A stretch of DNA of 64,000 bases from Streptomyces bottropensis ATCC 25435 (lineage in GTDB: Bacteria > Actinomycetota > Actinomycetes > Streptomycetales > Streptomycetaceae), in contig NZ_KB911581.1 of the NCBI RefSeq assembly GCF_000383595.1, positions 806,001-870,000 of the forward strand. The letters are read 5' to 3'. This document shows positions 59,088 through 64,000 of the stretch, piece after piece. A model generated the notes under the pieces. The model was not told the origin of the DNA. It was given only the letters and a program-made list of their open reading frames with translations, and did not search any database. The position numbers and the translations under genes were made by a program. Position 1 is the stretch's first letter, and each line of letters opens with the position of its first letter.

Positions 59088-60440
59088 GTGGTTGAGATCC
59101 GGGTGGAGCGATCGCTCCGGGCCCAGGCCGGCAGGACGTACGCGCGGCGCCCGTGGAGCACGGCGGTGCGCAGGGCCTTCCCGCAGGTGGCGGACGCCGT
59201 CTACGCGGTGGTGTCGGTCTGGATCTCCAGCACCATGCTGCACAACTGGCCCGACCCGCACGGCTACTGGCGGCCGGCCGACACCTGGGCGTACGCCCTG
59301 ATCGCGCTGGTCTATCTCCCACTGGCCGTGCGCCGCCGGGCTCCCGTGGCCGTGCTGGTCGGTACGGCGTCCTGCACGCTGTGCTATTTCACTCTGGGTT
59401 ACTACCACGTGGTCGTCGTCTGCGGACTGGGCCTCGCGTTCTACACCGTCGCGGCGCTGTGCCCGCGCAGGGTCGTGGCGAAGTGCGCCGCCGTGTCGCT
59501 GCTCGTGCTGCTGTGGGGCACGCGGCTCGCCGAGCCCGGCATCGGCCCGCTCAGCGTGGCCTTCGTGACCGTGATGGTCGCCGTCGTCTGGGTGACCGGC
59601 GACCGGTCCCGCCGGCTCGCGGAGCGCGGCGAGCAGCTCGCCGCGCTCACCGAGCAACTGCGCCTGGAGCAGGAGGAGAAGGCCCGGCGGGCCGTCATCG
59701 CCGAGCGCATGAGGACAGCCCGTGAACTGCACGACGTGATCGCCCACCACGTGTCCGTGATCTCCGTCCAGACCGGCCTGGCCGGATATGTCTTCACCTC
59801 CGACCCGAAGACGGCCCGCAAGGCGCTGGACGTCATCGCGGGTAGCGCCCACGAGGCGATGGCGGAGATGCGCCGCATGCTGGTCGTGCTCAGGGAGGGG
59901 CTGGCGGGCGCCCACGAGGGGACGCGGGACGAGGACGAGGAACCGAAGGCGAGAGGAGAAGCACAAGGAGAAGCACAAGGAGAAGCACAAGGAGAAGCAC
60001 AAGGAGAAGGAGAGGGAGTAGGAGAGGGAGACCCTGACGCGCCTCCCGGACTCGGGCGGCTGGATCGGCTGACCCGGCGAGTGAGAGCCGCGGGCGTCCC
60101 CGTCGACGTCCGGATCACGGGCTCCCCGTTCCCGCTGCCGCCCGGCGTCGACCTGTGCGCCTACCGGGTCATCCAGGAAGCCCTCACCAACGTCATGAAG
60201 CACGCGCCCGCCGCCCACGCCAGCGTCACGGTGCACTATGACGAAGCCGCGGTCCGCGTCGTCGTGGCCGACGACGGACGGGAGCCGGTGCCGGCCCGCC
60301 CCGCCACGGGGTCCGCCGCCCACGGACTGATCGGCATGCGCGAGCGGGCCGGTGCCTACGGCGGGACGGTGACCGCCGGCCCCGGCCCGCAGGGCGGATT
60401 CGAGGTCGGGCTGATGCTTCCCGTGCCCCGCGGCGGGTGA
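59088..60440 (+). CDS. NarL-type sensor histidine kinase with tandem-repeat linker
   Basis: About 450 residues from GTG 59088. Membrane helices (AYALIALVYLPLAV, VAVLVGTASCTLCYFTLGYY, VVVCGLGLAFYTVAALC, CAAVSLLVLLWG, LSVAFVTVMVAVVWVTG), a coiled-coil (ERGEQLAALTEQLRLEQEEKARR), HisKA_3 with RTARELHDVIAHHVSVIS (phospho-His), and the GHKL ATPase (YRVIQEALTNVMKHAPA, VVVADDGREP, HGLIGMRERAGAYGGTV). Between them lies EDEEPKARGEAQGEAQGEAQ and further Gly/Glu repeats coded by a perfect 12 bp tandem repeat. No regulator gene follows directly; the nearest is at 62019. Confidence 0.92.
   Translation: MVEIRVERSLRAQAGRTYARRPWSTAVRRAFPQVADAVYAVVSVWISSTMLHNWPDPHGYWRPADTWAYALIALVYLPLAVRRRAPVAVLVGTASCTLCYFTLGYYHVVVVCGLGLAFYTVAALCPRRVVAKCAAVSLLVLLWGTRLAEPGIGPLSVAFVTVMVAVVWVTGDRSRRLAERGEQLAALTEQLRLEQEEKARRAVIAERMRTARELHDVIAHHVSVISVQTGLAGYVFTSDPKTARKALDVIAGSAHEAMAEMRRMLVVLREGLAGAHEGTRDEDEEPKARGEAQGEAQGEAQGEAQGEGEGVGEGDPDAPPGLGRLDRLTRRVRAAGVPVDVRITGSPFPLPPGVDLCAYRVIQEALTNVMKHAPAAHASVTVHYDEAAVRVVVADDGREPVPARPATGSAAHGLIGMRERAGAYGGTVTAGPGPQGGFEVGLMLPVPRGG
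59955..60002 (+). repeat. 12 bp tandem repeat inside the kinase gene
   Basis: Four perfect copies of ggagaagcacaa, followed by degenerate ggagaa/ggagag/ggagta hexamers to about 60029. Each copy adds Gly-Glu-Ala-Gln, so copy changes keep the frame. A likely slippage site. Confidence 0.9.
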
Positions 60441-60540
60441 GGCCCTCACGGCACCCGGCGGGCACGCCGACCTGTCGACCGGCTTCCGTGGCCCCTCGTG
60501 CGGCCCCTGGAGGGGAAGGCCGGTGGCGCGGTACGGGCGA

Positions 60541-60628
60541 GCGCGGATACCGCGAAGGGCGCGGATACCGCGAAGGTTTACCCGGGACCAACCCTCGGGT
60601 TGACGCCGTCCGGCCGGAGCCCCACATA
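60541..60628 (+). promoter_or_regulatory. Direct repeat and promoter before the SH3-like gene
   Basis: gcgcggataccgcgaagg is repeated exactly in tandem (60541-60558, 60559-60576). A TTGACG -35 hexamer lies at 60600-60605, with cacata 17 bases later (60623-60628), about 70 bp before the ATG at 60697. Promoter and repeated activator site are plausible. The rest of 60441-60696 holds no gene. Confidence 0.45.
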
Positions 60629-60696
60629 GCTTTCTGCATGTCCATGATCAAGCGGCCGCGTGGTCGAGCGGGGCGCACCGGCATCGCAGGGAGAAC

Positions 60697-61077
60697 ATGA
60701 TGAGACTCGCACACTGGAAGGCCACCGTCGTCGCGACCGGAGCCACCGCGCTCCTCGCCACCGGAATGGCCTTCGCCCCCGCGGCCAGCGCCGACGCGTT
60801 CCGGTGCGGCTCCTTCGGGAGCGACGCACGGGCGATGTGCGCATACGTTCAGGGGGCGCCCAACGGACTCACGGTGCGCAGCGGCCCCAGCAGCCAGGCC
60901 TCCCCGCTGTACAGCCTCGCCAACGGCACCAAGGTCGAGGTCGACTGCTGGACCACCGGCAGTTCGGTGAACGGCTACAACATCTGGGCCAAGCTCTACT
61001 CGCCCGCCGGATCCCGGTACGTCAGCGACTTCTACCTGTCGACCGGGCACATCCAGAGCTACGTGAACCACTGCTGA
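60697..61077 (+). CDS. Secreted SH3-like protein
   Basis: 126 residues. Sec signal (TVVATGATALLATGMAFAPAASA) and a bacterial SH3-type domain: GLTVRSGPSSQASPLYSLANGTKVEVDCWTTGSSVNGYNIWAKLYSPAGSRYVSDFYLSTGH. Cys pairs in DAFRCGSFG/AMCAYV and VDCWTT/VNHC. Such small exported SH3 proteins bind the wall or act as surface factors. The ATG follows gcagggag. Confidence 0.9.
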   Translation: MMRLAHWKATVVATGATALLATGMAFAPAASADAFRCGSFGSDARAMCAYVQGAPNGLTVRSGPSSQASPLYSLANGTKVEVDCWTTGSSVNGYNIWAKLYSPAGSRYVSDFYLSTGHIQSYVNHC

Positions 61078-61179
61078 CGCGAACGTGACCAGCCCGGCGG
61101 GCGTTCACAGCCGCCGGGTCGGCCGGTCGGCCCGGCGGGCGTCAGCGGACTCCCGCGCCCGGGTGAACCGGATGAGAGG

Positions 61180-61482
61180 TCACCACTGGTCGATCCAGCG
61201 GTGGGTCATCGTGCCGCTGCCGCAGGCCGCGTACTTCGTTCCGCGAACGCTGCTGATCTCGGAGTAGTAGTTGTGGCCGCCGCACCGGACGCCGACGCGC
61301 CAGTCCCTGCCGCCGGAGCACCAGCCGGACGCACGGTGATCGCTGAGCCTCGTGGTCGAGCAGGACATGGCTTGGGCGGCGGCCGCGCCGGAGGAGGCCG
61401 CGGAGGCGGCGGGGGCGAGTGCGAGCCCGCCACCGAGAGCGACCGCCGCGGTGGTGAGGGCGAGGGCCCTGCGTATCTTCAT
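61180..61482 (-). CDS. Small secreted Cys-rich protein
   Basis: 100 residues. Sec signal (IRRALALTTAAVALGGGLALAPAASA), then a short mature protein with four Cys (MSCSTTRLSDHRASGWCSGGRDWRVGVRCGGHNYYSEISS, AACGSGTMTHRWIDQW). No family recognised. It converges on the SH3-like gene and lies between the intact kinase and the kinase fragment. Confidence 0.75.
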   Translation of the reverse strand: MKIRRALALTTAAVALGGGLALAPAASAASSGAAAAQAMSCSTTRLSDHRASGWCSGGRDWRVGVRCGGHNYYSEISSVRGTKYAACGSGTMTHRWIDQW

Positions 61483-61726
61483 GAGTTCCGGTTCCCCTTC
61501 TCGGAAGCTACGGCCGGCGGTTGGCCGACCCGTCGTGGTGCTGGTCCAGGACGCTGCGGCGGGCCGCGTGCGGCGTCGTCCCACACTGGTGGGAACTCCG
61601 GCTCGACGCAGTGCGGTAGACGCGCCGTGCCTGCACCTTCCGCTGTACCGCGAGAGGTTGACGTCCCGCCGACTGCGGCGGTGCCACGTTGCGGCGATGC
61701 GGATCCGGGCGCCTCGCCCTCGGCGC

Positions 61727-61969
61727 ATGCTGACGGTGCCGCGGGCCTACGACGACGGGGCGCCGACCGCGCCGATGCCCGGCCCGGCCCGCCCACTCGC
61801 CCCGCACGAGGTGACTGTTTCGGTCACGGCCGACGGGCAGGGTGGGGTTCCGGACAAGCTTCCCGCGGTGGGCGGGAACGGCTTGATGGGTATGCGGGAG
61901 CGGGCCAAGCTCTACGGCGGGACGATCAGCATCGGCCCGGGGAACGACGGGGGCTCGCCGTCCGGTTGA
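61727..61969 (+). pseudogene. C-terminal fragment of a NarL-type histidine kinase
   Basis: The last 55 residues read HEVTVSVTADGQGGVPDKLPAVGGNGLMGMRERAKLYGGTISIGPGNDGG, which is the G2-box end of a GHKL kinase and parallels HGLIGMRERAGAYGGTVTAGPG of the kinase at 59088. No DHp, N box or membrane part is upstream; 61483-61726 has no coding character that I recognise. It ends 49 bp before the response regulator, where the cognate kinase would be expected. Confidence 0.7.
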
Positions 61970-62018
61970 GTCCGCCGACTTCCCCGCAGGCCGTACGCCG
62001 GGAGGACGACACCGCGGA

Positions 62019-62702
62019 ATGACCGGACGCCGCGACACCAGGGTGCTCGTCGTCGACGACCAGTTCCTCATCCGCGCCGGCCTGGTGGGGCTGCTGCGCG
62101 CCGCGCCCGGCGTCGAGGTCGTAGGGGAGGCGGCGGACGGAGAGGAGGCCGTCGAGGCGGCGGCACGGACCCGGCCCGACGTGATCCTGATGGACATCCG
62201 GATGCCCGGCATGAACGGCATCCGGGCCACCGAGCACATCCTCGCCCGGGCCTCCGACTGCGCGCCGAGGATCCTGGTGCTGACCACCTTCGACCTCGAC
62301 GAGTACGTGTACGGGGCGCTGCGGGCCGGGGCGTCGGGGTTTCTGCTCAAGGACTCGGGGCCCGAGCGGCTGCTCGCCGCGGTGGCCGCGATCGGCGGAG
62401 GCGACGCGCTGTTCGCGCCCAGCGTCACGCGGCGACTGGTCGAGGCGTTCGCCCGGCAGGGCGGGGCCGTCGGCGCCGGGGAACAGCCGCCCGACCTGGG
62501 GGCCCTGACCTCGCGTGAGGTCGAGGTCCTCAGACTCATCGCGCGGGGCCTGTCCAACCTGGAGATCGCCGACCGGCTCCACATCAGCGAGGCGACCGTG
62601 AAGACGCACCTCAACCGCACCATGACCAAGCTGGCACTGGGCAGCAGGGCCCAGGCGGTCGTGGTCGCGTACGAGACGGGACTGGTGACGCCCGGCGGCT
62701 GA
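62019..62702 (+). CDS. NarL/FixJ-family response regulator
   Basis: 227 residues. Receiver: RVLVVDDQFLIRAGL, phospho-acceptor Asp59 in VILMDIRMPGMNG, Thr in LVLTTFDLDEYVYGALRAGASGFLLKDSGPERL (Lys). LuxR HTH: ALTSREVEVLRLIARGLSNLEIADRLHISEATVKTHLNRTMTKLAL. Its own kinase gene appears reduced to a fragment immediately upstream; the intact NarL-type kinase at 59088-60440 may serve it. Confidence 0.94.
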   Translation: MTGRRDTRVLVVDDQFLIRAGLVGLLRAAPGVEVVGEAADGEEAVEAAARTRPDVILMDIRMPGMNGIRATEHILARASDCAPRILVLTTFDLDEYVYGALRAGASGFLLKDSGPERLLAAVAAIGGGDALFAPSVTRRLVEAFARQGGAVGAGEQPPDLGALTSREVEVLRLIARGLSNLEIADRLHISEATVKTHLNRTMTKLALGSRAQAVVVAYETGLVTPGG

Positions 62703-62712
62703 CGGCGGCTTC

Positions 62713-62760
62713 GCGTCCTCGTGTCCTCGCGTCCTCGTGTCCTCGCGTCTTCGTGTCCTC
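62713..62760. repeat. 16 bp tandem repeat between convergent genes
   Basis: cgcgtcctcgtgtcct three times (third copy with one change), filling the gap between the response regulator and gvpK stops. No hairpin; probably slippage-derived. Confidence 0.8.
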
Positions 62761-62765
62761 GCGGA

Positions 62766-63188
62766 TCAGGGTGGGAGCAGGGTTCCCAGAGGGCCGAGGT
62801 CGAGGTTGAGGTCGTCCAGGGTGAGGCCGTAGCGGTCGCAGAGTTCGGTCATCCGGTCGTGCAGGACCATCAGGGTCATGCCGAGGCGTTCCTCCTGGTC
62901 CTCGGTGAGGCCGCCCTTGTCGACGCGGTGCAGGGCCTGGCGTTCCATCAGCTGGCGGAGCAGTTCGACGATGGTGAGGACCAGGCGGACGAGGTCCCGT
63001 TCGACCGTGTCGGGGTCGGTGCGCAACCGGCGGGCGACGGCTCCCGTGCCGCCCCGGCCGGCGGGCGGCGGGGGGAGGTCGTCCGGCCGTGCGGGCAGCA
63101 GCGAGAACGCGCGGCTCGCGGCGTCGGCGACCTCGCGGAGGCGGTCGGTGTGGGGACCGCCGTCAGACCGGGGGTCCGGGACTGTCAT
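62766..63188 (-). CDS. gvpK: Gas vesicle protein GvpK
   Basis: 140 residues. The GvpK core is clear: RLRTDPDTVERDLVRLVLTIVELLRQLMERQALHRVDKGGLTEDQEERLGMTLMVLHDRMTELCDRYGLTLDDLNLDLGPLG. Accessory protein for gas vesicle assembly. Overlaps the upstream GvpA-like gene by 26 bp; last gene of the cluster in this direction. Confidence 0.95.
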   Translation of the reverse strand: MTVPDPRSDGGPHTDRLREVADAASRAFSLLPARPDDLPPPPAGRGGTGAVARRLRTDPDTVERDLVRLVLTIVELLRQLMERQALHRVDKGGLTEDQEERLGMTLMVLHDRMTELCDRYGLTLDDLNLDLGPLGTLLPP

Positions 63189-63450
63189 CAGCGCCGCCTC
63201 CTTCCAGGGGCGTCCGCGCGGGCAGGTCCAGCGCCCACTGCTCGTCCATCTGCTCGCGTACGGCGACGATCACCGCGCGCAACGACACCCGCACCAGGTC
63301 GATGTCCGCGACGCTCAGGACGAGGTCACCGGTGAGGACGACACCGCCGCTCAGGAGGCGGTCGAGCAGGTCGATCAGCGCCACCTGCCGTCCGCTGAGG
63401 GGGCGGTCGTCATCGGCGTACGCGTCGTAGCCGTCGGGGTCGCCGTACAT
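63163..63450 (-). CDS. GvpA-family gas vesicle protein (GvpS-like)
   Basis: 95 residues from ATG 63450. LSGRQVALIDLLDRLLSGGVVLTGDLVLSVADIDLVRVSLRAVIVAVREQMDE is a GvpA-family core with short acidic and Pro-rich ends. Its position directly before gvpK matches gvpS of Streptomyces clusters. Minor shell or nucleation role by family. Confidence 0.85.
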   Translation of the reverse strand: MYGDPDGYDAYADDDRPLSGRQVALIDLLDRLLSGGVVLTGDLVLSVADIDLVRVSLRAVIVAVREQMDEQWALDLPARTPLEGGGADDSPGPPV

Positions 63451-63452
63451 GC

Positions 63453-63968
63453 TCAGGGCCGGTCCTCGTCGGTGCCGTCGGCCTCGTCGCTCACCGGTCT
63501 GCGCCGTTTGCGCGGGGGTTCGGCCGGGCGGCTCTCGGTACGGCTCACCTTGCGGCCCGTACCGCGACGTTCGGCCGATCCGGCCGGCCGGGGCTTCTTC
63601 GCGGGCAGCTCCGGCGGCGCCTCGACTCGTTCGCGCAGCTCCTTCACCTCGGCGCGCAGGCGCTCGTTCTCGTCGGCGAGCGAGCGCCGGCCGTCGGAGC
63701 GGGACGCGCGGGAGGAGAGGGCGGGGTCGTGCTCCCACCAGTCGATGCCGATCTCCTTGGCCTTGTCGACGGAGGCCACGAGCAGGCGCAGTTTGATGGT
63801 GAGCAGCTCGATGTCGAGCAGGTTGATCTTGATGTCGCCGACGATGACGATGCCCTTGTCGAGCACCCGTTCAAGGATGTCGGCGAGGTTCGCGCTGGAG
63901 CCCTGGCCGCCGCCATAGGGGTAAGGGCTTCGCGTCGGCGAGGGAACGGGGGAGTCGGACTGGGTCAC
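63453..63968 (-). CDS. GvpA/GvpJ-family gas vesicle protein with long charged tail
   Basis: 171 residues from GTG 63968. The core SANLADILERVLDKGIVIVGDIKINLLDIELLTIKLRLLVASVDKAKEIGIDWWEHDPAL is GvpJ/GvpA type. About 85 extra residues follow: a short coiled coil (ADENERLRAEVKELRERVE) and a basic Lys/Arg/Pro tail (EPPRKRRRPVSDEADG). It precedes the GvpS-like gene by 2 bp. The start overlaps the stop of a further gene that leaves the window. Confidence 0.88.
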   Translation of the reverse strand: MTQSDSPVPSPTRSPYPYGGGQGSSANLADILERVLDKGIVIVGDIKINLLDIELLTIKLRLLVASVDKAKEIGIDWWEHDPALSSRASRSDGRRSLADENERLRAEVKELRERVEAPPELPAKKPRPAGSAERRGTGRKVSRTESRPAEPPRKRRRPVSDEADGTDEDRP

Positions 63969-64000
63969 GGCTCGCTCGACCTCCTCGGCCTCGCCGGTTC
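63965..64000 (-). CDS. Last codons of an upstream gvp-cluster gene
   Basis: On the minus strand the edge can be read as EPARPRRSSEP followed by TGA at 63965-63967, overlapping the GTG of the next gene as GTGA. Overlapping starts are usual in gvp operons, but 11 codons are too few to identify the product. Confidence 0.35.
   Translation of the reverse strand, partial: EPARPRRSSEP

Noticed and set aside
61352..61726. Extension of the kinase fragment upstream as one 205-residue gene
   Set aside because: The upstream part is antisense to the secreted-protein gene at 61180-61482 and then shows no kinase motifs; only the last 55 residues or so match.
62713..62760. A terminator between the response regulator and gvpK
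   Set aside because: The sequence is a direct tandem repeat with no self-complementary arms.

Overview
The window reads as a high-GC actinobacterial chromosome, almost certainly Streptomyces. Third codon positions are nearly all G or C, many genes start with GTG, and the gene families are typical of the genus: DUF397 with DUF5753-type XRE regulators, LLM/CE1759 flavin pairs, a ResA-CcdA-ResB-CcsB cytochrome c operon, DUF2637 proteins, class I lysS divergent from argS, and a gas vesicle cluster.

Layout. 0-10.7 kb: end of a secreted or regulator-like protein, a phosphotransferase, a MocR-type aminotransferase, DUF4253, argS and lysS around a repeat-rich spacer, a TIR-domain protein and a DUF2637 membrane protein. 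10.8-19.9 kb: two paralogous lipoproteins, rtcB with a LAGLIDADG homing endonuclease directly behind it, YnfA, a SnoaL-like protein, an SDR, an AraC regulator and an LLM/FMN-reductase pair. 19.9-34 kb: a glycosyltransferase, an OmpR/histidine kinase pair, small secreted proteins, an anti-sigma-like ATPase with a kinase, a Mop/TOBE regulator, an aminotransferase, a class A beta-lactamase, and an Lrp-AbgT-M20 module.

35.6-41.0 kb is a 5.4 kb integrative element inside the 5' end of hemL. It carries a phiC31-like large serine integrase, a decayed IS630 transposase, an ABC exporter and a small unannotated gene. It is bounded by identical 10 bp copies of GAAGCCCCAG. The left junction keeps the original first codons of hemL, and the right junction supplies a new start codon and near-identical N-terminus, so the essential heme gene stays in frame. 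This is the clearest unusual find.

41-49.2 kb: the hemL, phosphatase, deacetylase and resA-ccdA-resB-ccsB series, which would serve heme synthesis and c-type cytochrome assembly. 49.3-53 kb: a Crp-like regulator, a single-pass membrane protein and a class III nucleotide-cyclase-like protein that share a distinctive glycine/asparagine tag, then a lipoprotein and a variant P-loop ATPase. This is a candidate uncharacterised cyclic-nucleotide signalling or defence module. 53-64 kb: a DUF397/XRE pair with an abnormal overlap, peptidoglycan-binding secreted proteins, a GntR/membrane operon with two visible operators, a deaminase/dioxygenase pair, a two-component locus with a kinase fragment, and gvpK plus two GvpA-like genes at the right edge.
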